A stretch of 64,000 bases of DNA from contig QNQO01006947.1 of assembly GCA_003290165.1 (NCBI GenBank), forward strand, positions 62,001 to 126,000, given 5' to 3'. Shown one piece after another: positions 23,491-35,613 of the stretch. Numbering within the stretch: the stretch's first letter is position 1; each line of letters starts with the position of its first letter. The notes under the pieces were generated by a model that had not been told where the DNA came from, did not search any database, and saw only the letters and a program-made list of their open reading frames with translations. Position numbers and translations under genes: made by a program. The stretch comes from Berberis thunbergii. Lineage: Eukaryota; Streptophyta; Magnoliopsida; Ranunculales; Berberidaceae.

Positions 23491-24064
23491 ATGGAATCTG
23501 ATGTCCAAGCTTGGACCCTGCATTGCGACGAATCTTCAACTAATAAGGCGAACGGAATAGGGATCACTTTCCGCTCCCCTAGAGGCTTCACCCTTGAAAA
23601 GGCCGTCAGATTTGGTTTCCCCGCTTCAAACAACGAGGTCGAATACGAAGCCTTTTTGTCAGGCTTAAAGCTAGCTTTGGGGATCAACATAGATTTCCTA
23701 ACAGCATACAGCGACTCAAGATTAGTAAGATTTCCTAACAGCATACAGCGACTCAAGATTAGTAGTCAACCAGGTCAAGGGAGATTTCAAGAGCAAAGAT
23801 TTGTGCATGATAGCCTACTGCAACAAGGTACTCGGCGTAATGAACAACTTCAAGAACTATCAGCTGACACAGTGCCCCCGAGACAACAACCAGAGGGCTG
23901 ACGAGCTAGCGAAAGAAGCCTCGACCTCCAGCGAAGTATCCAGCAGCCTCATCGAATATCAGGAGAAATCAAAAGTACATGAATATCTGCGCCACGGAGA
24001 CACAACCCAATTGGATGACTCCGATACTAGAATATATAGCACCAAAAGCCTTACCAATAGATAA
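23491..24064 (+). pseudogene. second (archaeal-type) RNase H remnant of the Tat lineage
   Basis: WTLHCDESSTNKANGIGITF, ASNNEVEYEAFLSGLKLAL and YSDSRLV form a second RNase H domain between the first RNase H and integrase. Two RNase H domains in this order mark the Tat lineage. A 35-bp tandem duplication (23693-23727 repeated at 23728-23762) shifts the frame in the middle of the domain. The C-terminal part CPRDNNQRADELAKEAS follows in another frame. Confidence 0.78.
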
Positions 24065-25190
24065 GGTCGAAGCACGAAAACTTAAAAATAGAGCAGCAAG
24101 GTATACTCTCCTAAACAACAAGTTATACAGGATATCGGTAACAGTGCCACTTCTCTGATGTCTATCGCCCTCTGAGGCTAGACAAGTCTTGGAAGCTATC
24201 CACAGTGGCATATGCGGGGATCACCAAGGCGGGAGAACCCTTGCCCACAAAGCCCTGACTTTAGGTACTATTGGTTGACCATGCAGCAGGACGCCAAAGA
24301 TACATTTCTCAAGTGCGACAAATGTCAAAGGTTCACACCATACACCCACATGTCGGCCCAGTCACTAACTCCAATGACTAGTCCATGGCCGTCGGACCGC
24401 TCCTGACATCGGCTGGTAAAAAATCCTTATTGTTGCCGTCAACTATTTCACCAAGTGGGTCAAGGTCGAACCTCTATCCAAAATAGGGCAGGTCCCGATC
24501 AAAAAATTCATATGGGCCGCCATCGTCTGCAGATTTGGCATCCCCAGAGTATTGGTCAGCGACAACGAAACCTAATTCGAATGTAGCAAAGTTCGAAAAA
24601 CTATGCAAAAGCCTGGGAGTGAGGCACCACTTCTCCTCGTCAGGACACCCCCAGGTCAACGACCAGACAGAAGTTACCAACCGAAAGATCCTAAAGGCCA
24701 TCAAAAGAAAACATGATGCATCCAAAGGAAAATTGGTTCCAAAGCTACCAGGAATACTCTGGGCATATCGAACAACCAAAAGAATCCTTACCGGAGAGAC
24801 ACCCTTCGCCCTAGCATACGGGTCAGAAGCTATGGTTCCGGTAGAGCTTGAGGTGTCAACCTTTCGGATGGAAGAGTTCAAACCGGACGAGAACGACGAA
24901 GCCTTACGCGTGGGACTAGACCTCCTCGACGAAAAATGAGATCTATCTTCCACCAAGATAGCCACCTACCAACAACGGATGGCGCAATACTACAACAAGA
25001 AGGTCAAACCATACGAATTCAAGGTGGAAGACTGAGTACTGCGGAAGACCCACCAAAACACCAAAGAAGCCGAGGCAGGAAAGCTAAATCTGAATTGGAA
25101 AGGACCTTACAGAGTTGCAAAGGTTAACAGGCCAAGAACATACTGGTTGGAAGACGCCGACGCCGTCGTGTTAAAACGACCATGAATGTA
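24065..25190 (+). pseudogene. gypsy integrase remnant
   Basis: The HHCC zinc finger ends in FLKCDKCQRF. Core blocks include VCRFGIPRVLVSDN (second catalytic Asp) and GHPQVNDQTEVTNRKILKAI (position of the catalytic Glu). The C-terminal part has ILWAYRTTKRILTGETPFAL and PYEF..VED. Several stops and frame changes occur (for example near 24404 and 24574). The frame ends with RPCM-like sequence near 25186, after which no pol coding is seen. Confidence 0.83.
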
Positions 25191-25289
25191 AATCATTTCA
25201 AAAGGTATTATCAATAAAATATTTAACTTTTACCAAAACTCCCACTGTTGTCCGTTACAACCCTCGTTAACGACTCAGACATTTGCCCA

Positions 25290-25808
25290 ATGCCCAAAGC
25301 CTAATCCGCTCCGCACGGGTCACAATGGCTGAGGAAGTGGGAGTCTGGTCAGCGCTTGTCCGCTGATGATGATGAATCGCCAATGGATCATTGCTCTAAA
25401 TGCAGACGATGATCGCCAAATTAGCCAGCTGGCTCCCAAATCCTAATTCGCTCCGCGCGGGTCACAACGGTTGAGGAAGTGGGAGTCTAATCAGTGTTTT
25501 TCCGCTGAAAACGACAACTCACCAAGGGATCATTGCTCTCAAAGCAGACGATGATCGCTGAATTAGCCAGGTAAGCTTAGTTGTGACTGATGACAACAGT
25601 TTCTGATGCCCAAAGCCTAATCCGCTCTTTGTGGGTCATGACGACTGAGGAAGTGGGAATCTAGCCAATGTTTGTCCGCTGATGACGATAACTTACCAAG
25701 GGATCATTGCTCTCAATGCAGACGATGATCGCCGAATTAGGCCAAGTAAGCTTTGTCAGTTCGTGACTGATGACGAAGGCTTCTGGTGCCTAAAGCCTAA
25801 TATGTTCC
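25290..25808 (+). repeat. ~178-bp tandem repeats of the gypsy 3' region (left part)
   Basis: Monomers begin CCCAAAGCCTAATCCGCTCC near 25299, 25445 (shortened), 25608 and 25787. They share GGAAGTGGGAGTCTAGTCAG and GGGATCATTGCT blocks. The last one is cut at 25808 by the LARD insertion and continues at 33324. Confidence 0.85.
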
Positions 25809-27681
25809 TGATAATCACATAATTATTACATAATATACCCCTTAATTTATACATGTTAGTGTTTCGATTATTATATTTTATAGTAATTATTTCGTTTTCA
25901 TATCTTTGTAGGAATTTGAGCGTAAACGATGAAATCAGATTAAAGCGGCAAGTTAAGGAACGACAATTAGTCGATTCCAATGGTGGTATAAAGCAATCAC
26001 AAAACCTAAACCTAAACCTAACTCATACCCTAAACCCGAAACCTAATTCATACCCTAAAACCAAACCCAAACCTAATCCTTCTCCTACCCTCATTGTTGA
26101 ATCATTCCCTCATTCCATCCCTATTCATCTTGATTATTCTTTATAAATAGAGGAGGATAGGGTAAGAATGGGGGAGGAGGAAGAGAAGGGAAAAGAAGAT
26201 AATTAGAAATCAAAACCTCTTCCTCAATGGAGATTTCCTCAAAGGAGCTCCTCTCTCAAAGGTGATTCACAATCACCCTCACCACTCATCCATCTCTCAC
26301 TCACTCCACTCACTCAGCACACAGTCTCCTCGCCACCACCGAGCACCACCACCAATTCCGCCACCGTCCTCGCGCCACCACCGCGAAACAGGGGCGTGAC
26401 AACCCTGTTTCGCGTCCAACTTTCACTTTGCCACCACCCTCGGCCCCTCTCCCCTGTCCACGCACCATCACCACCTCCGCACGAGCACCGCGCCACCGCG
26501 CGAAAACCACCGCGAAACAGAGCACCGCGGCCCTGTTTCGCGTCGCGACAGAGCACTCGCTGCTCCTCCCTCTCGGCTTCTCTTCGTCGCGAGCTCCTTC
26601 CTGTCCTCACCTCTTGCGACCACCGTCACCACCACGACCGAGAACCACCGCCTCCTCCTCGCGAACAGAGTTCTTATCGCGAAACAGGGAGCTCCTGTTC
26701 CTCATCTGTTTTCTCTGTTTTTCTCTGTTTTCTTAGTATTTCCTCACCTTTTCTCTTCTTATGCAGGTTCTGGAAGCGATTTGAGGTCGAGGAAGGCCGC
26801 GAGGAGCGAGAACGAAGCCGCGAGAGCCCGCTGTCGCGCTGGAGAAGACGACCTCTGCGTGGGTACTGTAGCAGGGCGGGAGAAAGGGTCAAATTCTGTT
26901 TTTGGCTATTTCCACCCCCAAATTTGCTCTGTACCACCACAGAGCGGGTTTTGGGTCATTTCTTCGAGATTCGTGCACACCCACCTGCTGATTTGCTGAG
27001 TTCCACCATCTCAAGCTTATGAATTATTTTAAATTTATTTTTACTGAATTAAGGTTTTATTGTTTAACAACAATTTATTTCTGAATATTGATTAACTGCT
27101 TTCACCTTTCATGTTCAATTAAAAATTGATATGTTTGGTAGTTAGATTTACCTTTGATTAATATTCAAAGCATATGCTAAAATGTTTTTAAACTTGAACT
27201 TTGATTAAGTGTGCCCTAAAAAGACACTTAATGCTTGGTGAAAGTTCACTTGCTTGAGATAAATTGTTAATGTTTAAAAGAAACTTAACATAATTGGAAT
27301 TGAATATTTAATGATCACATCTTCGGTGTAAGCAAGGGATTCTCATCCCTAAAGCTTCTCGTTTAATATTTCAGTAATTTAGATTTAAATATATTTTTGT
27401 TAGCTCATCGGTGAATCCAAACAACACAAAATCCAATCCATCCATCTTATCATTTTATTTTGTTTTTCTTATCTTTAATTTATTTTTCGTTTAGTTTTAA
27501 AAACACTGTAACCCCCTTTCCTATAAATTAGTTTAATTAAATTTTAAAATTCAATTGCATCCACTTTCCTCGTGGGATCGACCCGTACTTGCCGTTGTCT
27601 ACCAGTTAGGCACCGTGCACTTGCGGTTATTACAAGTGGGTTAAATTAACCTATTAATTTAGGTTAGTTAAATCCGCATCA
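25809..27681 (+). repeat. LARD 5' LTR
   Basis: It has a TATA box TATAAATAG at 26142-26150 and a run of telomere-like CCTAAA units at 26002-26060. A GC-rich stretch with repeated CGCGAAACAG/CTGTTTCGCG (26385-26700) follows. It differs from the 3' LTR by scattered changes and a ~10-bp insertion near 26712. Confidence 0.92.
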
Positions 27682-27687
27682 AGTTTT

Positions 27688-27703
27688 TGGCGCCGTTGCC
27701 GGG
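27688..27703 (+). other. LARD primer binding site (tRNA-Asp type)
   Basis: TGGCGCCGTTGCCGGG lies six bases after the 5' LTR. It is complementary to the 3' end of plant tRNA-Asp. Confidence 0.75.
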
Positions 27704-28960
27704 AAATTTGCGGTGTAATTGAATTTAAGATTTATTTTCACTAATTATAAAAAAAAAAAAAATTAAAAAAAACAACAAAAAAAAAATTCAATTTATTTTT
27801 ATTTTATTAAGTTCTTTTTACATTCATTTTGTGTTTGATTTTGCAGAATACACGCTTCTCGAGGATATTGGACGATCCTGCAAAACATCAAGCAAATTTT
27901 TATTTTTATTTTGTGAGGAGAGTTTAAATTTTATTTTCACCTCGTTTTACGAGTGTGCGGTGTAATAATTTTTTGAACTTTACTATTTTTCATTTTGTTT
28001 AATTAAAAAAAAAAAAAAAAACCCAAAATTTTCTAAATCAAAAGAAATTCTAGGGAAACAATTCTAATTGTTACCCAATAATTTTTTATGATTTAGAAAT
28101 CCGACTTCTAAGACCAAGACCAGTAAATTTATTTGCATATGCTTGTGTGTTGAGTGAAACGGATAAAAAGAAGTCGGACTTTTTTTGAATTGTGCTAACT
28201 TTTTGTGCAGATTGGAATACGCACACTGTAAGTATTTCTATCACACGCAACGTATTAGCGACCAGGGTGCTTGGTGTAATTGTTTGAAATTGTGTGATTG
28301 GTTGTTAAATTTCTGTAATTGTGGATGCTAAACTTTAGTAATTCATAATAAGCAGACCCAGCTTATAAATAGAAATTGGTGGGACTTGATATCCCCACCT
28401 CATCACTCCAGCTGTGTGCAACCAATATCCTAACATAATTAAAATCAATTAGCAAGTTAGATAGAGCATTTTTTAGGTACGGTGTTCATAGGACAATCAA
28501 GACCAAGGTGAATCCAATAATTTTTGTGTTGATCCAAGCTAAAAGTGACGATGGGTTTAATCATTCAATGAACTCCGAGAGGCCACTGCCACAAGGGTAA
28601 TTCACCCGGTACGCCGAGTCATAAGTAAGCTACGATCCACAAGAAGAATTGGTGTAACCAACAGTTTTTGGTTAGGAACACAAGCCTCAAGTGTGCATTT
28701 AACATCACATCGTTCTCACATCTATTGGCTTACAGAGCGGTAGCACAAGGAAGTACTTAATTGGACCATTGTGACCTCCTTCTCTTGTGCGGTAATCCGG
28801 TTTCTTTGAAACAAAACTCTAGCCTACTGATTTTGAACTTTGCGGTGTAAAGTGTACACTCTTAGGATCAACTTGTAGCACCCATTGCTGTGTCATAAAG
28901 ATTACATAAGAAATAATTGTCCCCCAAAGATAAAAAGATAATTGATCTCAAAAACGTTGA
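27704..28960 (+). other. LARD leader, non-coding
   Basis: It contains A-rich homopolymer tracts (27748-27788, 28003-28023) and no long ORF or domain. In LARDs this zone normally carries packaging signals, but none can be pointed to here. Confidence 0.5.
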
Positions 28961-29308
28961 TTGCTTAGGGAGGCATGTTTCTTGTGCATTTATTGGTTGC
29001 TGATTGCATGTGAGCCTGTGTATATTTTTAGAGTTAGTGCTTTCAAAAAAAAAAAAATGAACACAAGGGATTATCCAGCCTATTTTTCCGAGCAAGTCAA
29101 TTCATTTTATGACATGCGACGACCTGAGTATGATCCATATTTAGATTATTATCCAGGTCTAGCTTATCATTCTGACTTCTCATGGGCTCATGGTCAGTAC
29201 CCTTTTTGGAGCACGCAAGGATCATTTGTTGTATATGACTACTGGTCACTTTTGGAATGTACTCGTGTACTTGGTGCCCCATGTGATTGCTATATTTTGG
29301 TGGACTGA
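28961..29308 (+). CDS. small unidentified ORF inside the LARD
   Basis: A 115-codon frame has a hydrophobic first 30 residues. A Met at codon 33 (near 29057) starts MNTRDYPAYFSEQVNSFYDM, followed by a Tyr/Asp/Pro-rich part (RRPEYDPYLDYYPGL). The composition recalls the short disordered gag-like N-termini kept in some non-autonomous gypsy relatives, but I recognise no domain. It may be a remnant or chance ORF. Confidence 0.3.
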   Translation: MLREACFLCIYWLLIACEPVYIFRVSAFKKKKMNTRDYPAYFSEQVNSFYDMRRPEYDPYLDYYPGLAYHSDFSWAHGQYPFWSTQGSFVVYDYWSLLECTRVLGAPCDCYILVD

Positions 29309-31431
29309 TCCTCAACTGTTCAGGTTGTTGATATACGACCTTGAACTAAGTTTTTGTCATATTCTTCCTCTACATTTTGTTGATACACCATTTTTAGGAA
29401 GAATATTTGTCGGGCTGATGACGATAAACCAAGCGCTCCTAGGAGGCAGCCTAGCTTTAGTTGTGTGTCTCTGCTGTTAGTCTGGATTGATTTTCGAGTA
29501 CCCTATTTAGTTGTGTTTCACTCTTACTCGTTAGCTCCGTAACAATTTTGACTTACAACTAGCTTTCTTTTTAGTTTTCTTTGTTAGTGTCGAGTCTGCA
29601 TTTTATCGATTTCTAATGAAAACTCCATGATTCTTATGTTTGTGAGCCTCATTGATGGATGATTTCTTGGAAATTGGTAAAATCTTCACCGCGGTAATAC
29701 TGTTCTAACCTCCCCTCCTGTACTTATTTCATTCATTTGTAAGATTATTTTGTTAAACATTGAGGACAATGTTTGGATTAGGTTTGGGGGTAGGATTCAT
29801 GAGTCGGTGAATTTTTCATTTTTTTCGTAGTATTTTCTTTTCTTGAAAAAAAAAATGTTTTTCTGTCAAGAAAACTTGGTCTTTTACGAGTATGAAAATG
29901 GACTTTAAATGTTTTATGCTCAAGAAAATGCAAGCCAACTTGACATATTGGTATATTGATAAAAGACTGAAAGTTTATTAAGATCCTTAAGTTAGATCTA
30001 GTTCATAAGATTTTTCAACTCGATTATCTTTGCACCATGAGCCATGTTAGCATAACTTGAAGTTGACGAGTGAAATATATACTAGAAACCTTAGAATAAT
30101 AGTGGAGACTTAACCCTGAAAGCTTTGAGCCTTTCTATTTTTCTGAGGGTTATACATAAACTCTGATTTTTCTTGAGTCTACATTATCTCGTTGATGATC
30201 TCATTATTTTCATTCTTTTGATCAATTGCTTTGGGAATGACATAAAAATTGAATTATTACACTAGAACTTCTTGGCTTATTCAATTGAGATGTCATAATA
30301 CTGACCCGAACTTAGGAAATGATCTAGGCATTTTTTTCTTTAAACCATTAACTAGCCTTTTAACTTACCCATAAAATTAACCTTTTTTGTAGCCTTTTGA
30401 GCCATAGATTAACCTTTTATTTGTTAACCCATTAACCTTTACCCAATTTTTCTGGGAATGTGTACGGATGAATATACTTGGTGTAAAAAGGGCATGAAAG
30501 AGCAAAATATGAGATATTTCATAAATCCTCTATGGAAGAAAGAAAAAGAAAGAAAGAAAGAAAAAGAAAGAAAAGAAAGCAGAAGAAAATGTGAATGAGG
30601 ATAAAGATGTGAGAATGAAGAAAAAAATTGATGGTGCGCAACATTGATTTATTCTTGACAGCCCTAATTGTTCGTTAAATGGGTGTATACATTCCTAGAA
30701 ATTTTTGTTAGAATCCTTTGACATTCCTTAAACCAAGCCCCATTACAACCCAACAAAGTCCTAGTTGATCTTAGGAAAAGGTTGGTTTCGTAGATGTGGA
30801 GATTTAATAACCAAGACCTATGGTGTTTGATTCAACATTCCCAAAAGTAATTGATATTCCTGTCCATGAGATCATGTTCATTCCATTCTTGAAAAGTCCG
30901 TTCTTCATATTACTATATGTGAGATGATTGTTTTCCATCATTTACTCTTTTCCTCACATATAAACTGAGTGAAAACCAAATCTCTGAGTGCTTTATTGTG
31001 AGTGACATGAGAGGTTTGCAGTCAAAACAAACTTTCTACAGGAGATTTAGTCATTGTTTTACTCTGAAATGAAAAGTTATGTTGATAGTGTTATCCACAC
31101 ACATACATTGAGTTGACGATGATTATGAATTTTTTTCTAACCTTTGGAGAATATTAAATTATTTGGAGATTTGTTGATACACTAAAATGACACTGTTGGT
31201 TTCCTGCATTTCTTGAAGTATTAAAATGAACACTGTTTGACCAAGTTTTGATTGAGTCAGTAATGTTTGTGGGTAACATTTCTGGAAACCCTCACGAGAC
31301 TATAACTCGTCCACTAGAGGTAATCTAGGGGTTTAAAGCCTTGTTGCACGTTTAAGGTAAGTGCAACCGATGATTCCTGCGAAAGTGAGTTAGAATTTTC
31401 TTTTTATTGTTTTGCTCGAGGACTAGCAAAA
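29309..31431 (+). other. LARD 3' internal region, non-coding
   Basis: It contains CATTGAGGACAATGTTTGGA near 29757 followed by GGTTTGGGGGTAGG, a pattern frequent downstream of coding regions in plant gypsy relatives. A (GAAA)n-type simple repeat lies at about 30537-30580. There are no ORFs of note. Confidence 0.5.
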
Positions 31432-31449
31432 TATAGGTTTGGGGGTATT
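31432..31449 (+). other. LARD polypurine tract
   Basis: ATAGGTTTGGGGGTATT lies immediately before the 3' LTR. Confidence 0.7.
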
Positions 31450-33323
31450 TGATAGTCACATAATTATTACATAATATACCCCTTAATTTATACATGTTAG
31501 TGTTTCGATTATTATATTTATAGTAATTATTTCGTTTTCATATCTTTGTAGGAATTTGAGCGTAAACGATGAAATCAGATTAAAGCGGCAAGTTAAGGAA
31601 CGACAATTAGTCGATTCCAATGGTGGTATAAAGCAATCACAAAACCTAAACCTAAACCTAACTCATACCCTAAACCCGAAACCTAATTCATACCCTAAAA
31701 CCAAACCCAAACCTAATCCTTCTCTTACCCTCATTGTTGAATCATTCCCTCATTCCATCCCTATTCATCTTGATTATTCTTTATAAATAGAGGAGGATAG
31801 GGTAAGAATGGGGGGAGGAGGAAGAGAAGGGAAAAGAAGATAATTAGAAATCAAAACCTCTTCCTCAATGGAGATTTCCTCAAAGGAGCTCCTCTCTCAA
31901 AGGTGATTCACAATCACCCTCACCACTCATCCATCTCTCACTCACTCCACTCACTCAGCACACAGTCTCCTCGCCACCACCGAGCACCACCACCAATTCC
32001 GCCACCTTCCTCGCGCCACCACCGCGAAACAGGGGCGTGACAACCCTGTTTCGCGTCCAACTTTCACTTTGCCACCACCCTCGGCCCCTCTCCCCTGTCC
32101 ACGCACCATCACCACCTCCGCACGAGCACCGCGCCACCGCGCGAAAACCACCGCGAAACAGAGCACCGCGGCCCTGTTTCGCGTCGCGACAGAGCACTCG
32201 CTGCTCCTCCCTCTCGGCTTCTCTTCGTCGCGAGCTCCTTCCTGTCCTCACCTCTTGCGACCACCGTCACCACCACGACCGAGAACCACCGCCTCCTCCT
32301 CGCGAACAGAGTTCTTATCGCGAAACAGGGAGCTCCTGTTCCTCATCTGTTTTCTCTGTTTTCTTAGTATTTCCTCACCTTTTCTCTTCTTATGCAGGTT
32401 CTGGAAGCGATTTGAGGTCAAGGAAGGCCGCGAGGAGCGAGAACGAAGCCGCGAGAGCCCGCTGTCGCGCTGGAGAAGACGACCTCTGCGTGGGTACTGT
32501 AGCAGTACTGTAGCAGGGCGGGAGAAAGAGTCAAATTCTGTTTTTGGCTATTTCCACCCCCGAATTTGCTCTGTACCACCACAGAGCGGGTTTTGGGTCA
32601 TTTCCTCGGGATTCGTGCACACCCACCTACTGATTTGCTGAGTGCCACCATCTCAAGCTTATGAATTATTTTAAATTTATTTTTACTGAATTAAGGTTTT
32701 ATTGTTTAACAACAATTTATTTCTGAATATTGATTAACTGCTTTCACCTTTCATGTTCAATTAAAAATTGATATGTTTGGTAGTTAGATTTACCTTTGAT
32801 TAATATTCAAAGCATATGCTAAAATGTTTTTAAACTTGAACTTTGATTAAGTGTGCCCTAAAAAGACACTTAATGCTTGGTGAAAGTTCACTTGCTTGAG
32901 ATAAATTGTTAATGTTTAAAAGAAACTTAACATAATTGGAATTGAATATTTAATGATCACATCTTCGGTGTAAGCAAGGGATTCTCATCCCTAAAGCTTC
33001 TCGTTTAATATTTCAGTAATTTAGATTTAAATATATTTTTGTTAGCTCATCGGTGAATCCAAACCACACAAAATCCATTCCATCCATCTTATCATTTTAT
33101 TTTGTTTTTCTTATCTTTAATTTATTTTTCGTTTAGTTTTAAAAACACTGTAACCCCCTTTCCTATAAATTAGTTTAATTAAATTCTAAAATTCAATTGC
33201 ATCCACTTTCCTCGTGGGATCGACCCGTACTTGCCGTTGTCTACCAGTTAGGCACCGTGCACTTGCGGTTATTACAAATGGGTTAAATTAACCTATTAAT
33301 TTAGGTTAGTTAAATCCGCATCA
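31450..33323 (+). repeat. LARD 3' LTR
   Basis: Near-identical to 25809-27681. Its last ~709 bp (from about 32615) are the first part of the 6.9-kb tandem unit. Bases diagnostic of this copy rather than the 5' LTR (CCAAACCACAC, ATTACAAATGGG) recur in all later unit copies. Confidence 0.92.
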
Positions 33324-35400
33324 GTTCCGCATGGGTCACGTCGGCTGAAGAAGTAGGAGTCTAGTCAGCAATTGTGTGCTGATGCGTTGACTCACCAAGG
33401 GATCATTGCTCCCAATGCAGAAAATGATCGCCGAATTAGCCAGGTAAGTTTAGTCAGTTCGTGACTGATGACGATGGCTTCTGGTGCCCAAAGCCTAATT
33501 CGCTCCGCGTGGGTCATGGCGGCTGAGGAAGTGGAAGTCTAGTGAGCGCTTGTCCGCTGATGATGACAACTCGCCAAGGGATCGTTGTTCTCGATGCAGA
33601 CGATGATCACCGAATTAGCCAGGTAAGCTTAGTCAGTTCGCGATTGATGATGATGAATTCAGATTCCTAAAGCCCGATCCGCATTGCGCGGGACATGATG
33701 GCTGAGGAAGTGGGAGTCTAGTCAGCGTTTGTTCGCTGATGACGACGACTCGCCAAGGGATCATTGCTCTCATGCAAACGATGATCACTGAATTAACAAT
33801 ATAAGCTTAGTCAGTTCATGACTGATGACGATGGTTTCTGGTTCCTAAAGCCTAATCCGCTATGCGCGGTCACGACGATTGGATAAGTGGGAGTCTAGTC
33901 AGCATTTGTCCGCCGATGACGACGACTCACAAAGGGATCATTGCTCCTAATGCAAGCGATGATCACCGAATTAGCCAGGTAAGCTTAGTCAGTTTGCAAC
34001 TGATGACGGCGGCTTCTAGTGTCTAAAGCCTAAACCGCTCCGCACGGGTCACGACGGCTGAGAAAGTGGGAGTCAGTCAGCGCTTGTCCGCTGATGACGA
34101 TGACTCGTCAAGGGATCATTGCTCTCAATGCAGACGATGATTGTCGAATTAGCCAGGTAAGCTTAATCAGTTCGCGACTGATGACGACAACTTCTGGTGC
34201 CCAAAGCCTAATCCGTTCCGCGCGGGTCACGACAGCTAAGGAAGTGGGAGTCTAGTCAGTGCTTGTCCACTGATGACGACGACTCGCCAAGGGATCATTG
34301 CTCTCAATGCGGACAATGATCGCCAAATTAGCCAGGTATGCTTAGTCAGTTCACGACTGATGAAGATGACTTTTGGTGCCCAAAGCTTAATCCGCTCCAC
34401 GCGGGTCACGACGGTTGAGGAAGTGGGAATCTAGTCAACGCTTGTCCGCTGATGACGATGACTCGCCAAAGGTTTATTGCTCCCAATGCAGACGATGATT
34501 GCCGAATTAGCCAGGTAAGTTTAGTAAGTTCGCGACTGATAACGATGACTTCTGGTGCCCAAAGCCTAATCCGCTCCGCGCGGGTCATGATGGCTGAGGA
34601 AGTGGGAGTATAGTCTGCGTTTGTCCGTTGATGACGATAACTCGCCAAGGGATCATTGCTCCCAATGCAAACAATGATCGCCGAATTAGCCAAATAAGCT
34701 TAGTCAGTTCGTGACTAATGACGACGCTTCTGGTTACCAAAGCCTAATCTGCTCCGCGCGGGTCATGACTATTGAGGAAGTAGGAGTTTAGTCAGCGTTT
34801 GTCCGCTAATGATGACAACTCTCCAAGGGATCATTGTTCTCAATGCAGACGATGATCGCTAAATTAGCCAGGTAAGCTTAGTCAGTTCACGACTGATGAT
34901 GACGACTTCTGGTACCCAAAGCCTAATCTGCTCCACGCAGATCACGACGGTTGAGGAAGTGGAAGTCTAATCAGCGCATGTCCGTTGATGATGATGACTA
35001 GCCAAGGGAACGTTGCTCTCGATGCTGATGATGATCACCAAATTATCCAAGTAAGCTTAGTCAATTTGCGACTGATGACGATGGCTTCTCGTTCCCAAAG
35101 CCTAATCCACTCCGCGTGGGTCGCAACGACTGAGAAAGTGGGAGTCTAGTCAGAGCTTGTCCATTGGTGACAATAACTCACCAAGGGATCATTGCTTTTG
35201 ATACAAGCAATGGTTGCCGAGCTTACCATGCAAAGCTTAATCAGTTCGAAACTGATGAGAACATCTCCTAACACACAAAGCCTAACCCGTTCCGCACAAG
35301 TCACAACGACCGAAGGAATGAAGGCAAAAGTCAACGCTGGTCCGCCAACATTGAGGGAGTCATTGCAGACGACTTAAGGAATTTGGTCAACTCTTTACCA
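33324..35400 (+). repeat. ~178-bp tandem array in unit 1
   Basis: Monomer starts (CCCAAAGCCTAATCCGCTCC or variants) fall near 33487, 33666, 33844, 34021, 34199, 34378, 34557, 34736, 34914, 35093 and 35272, a period of 177-179 bp. A partial monomer at 33324 is the second half of the one cut by the LARD. The monomers differ clearly from each other, so this array is older than the 6.9-kb duplication. Confidence 0.92.
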
Positions 35401-35613
35401 ACGACGACTTCCGCTGATCAACCCTTAATCTGCCTTGATAGCAACACAACACAACAATATATTTGGACTGACAAAAAAATGATGCATGATAGTACAAACC
35501 CTACAGTCTACAAAGCAACAAAATAAAATACGATGATGCAAGGCAGAATAGTACTTTTATTAAAAAAATAAAACATGTCTACATGATATTTTCCCAAGTA
35601 AGGACATTATAAT

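Larger units (their letters stand above)
25809..33323 (+). mobile_element. LARD-like non-autonomous LTR retrotransposon, structurally complete
   Basis: LTRs lie at 25809-27681 (1873 bp) and 31450-33323 (1874 bp). They start TGATA(A/G)TCACATAATT, end AAATCCGCATCA, and are nearly identical. The element is flanked by the 5-bp duplication GTTCC (25804-25808, 33324-33328). It has a PBS and a PPT but no gag, protease, RT or integrase in its 3.8-kb interior. Large LTRs and a long non-coding interior define a LARD. The insertion interrupts a ~178-bp monomer. Few LTR differences point to a recent insertion. Confidence 0.9.

Noticed and set aside
25999..26065. Interstitial telomere
   Set aside because: The units are degenerate, few, and part of every LTR of this family, so they belong to the retrotransposon and do not mark a chromosome end or fusion.
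26310..27022. Overlapping Arg/Pro/Ser-rich ORFs on both strands in the LARD LTRs (also 31951-32641 and 19495-20079)
   Set aside because: GC-rich LTR sequence gives long frames on both strands. They are not conserved in frame between LTR copies (indels) and have no recognisable domain.
34406..35334. Minus-strand ORFs of 60-95 codons in the ~178-bp array (recurring in all four units)
   Set aside because: They follow the repeat period and are interrupted between monomers; no domain is present. They are chance frames in tandem DNA.
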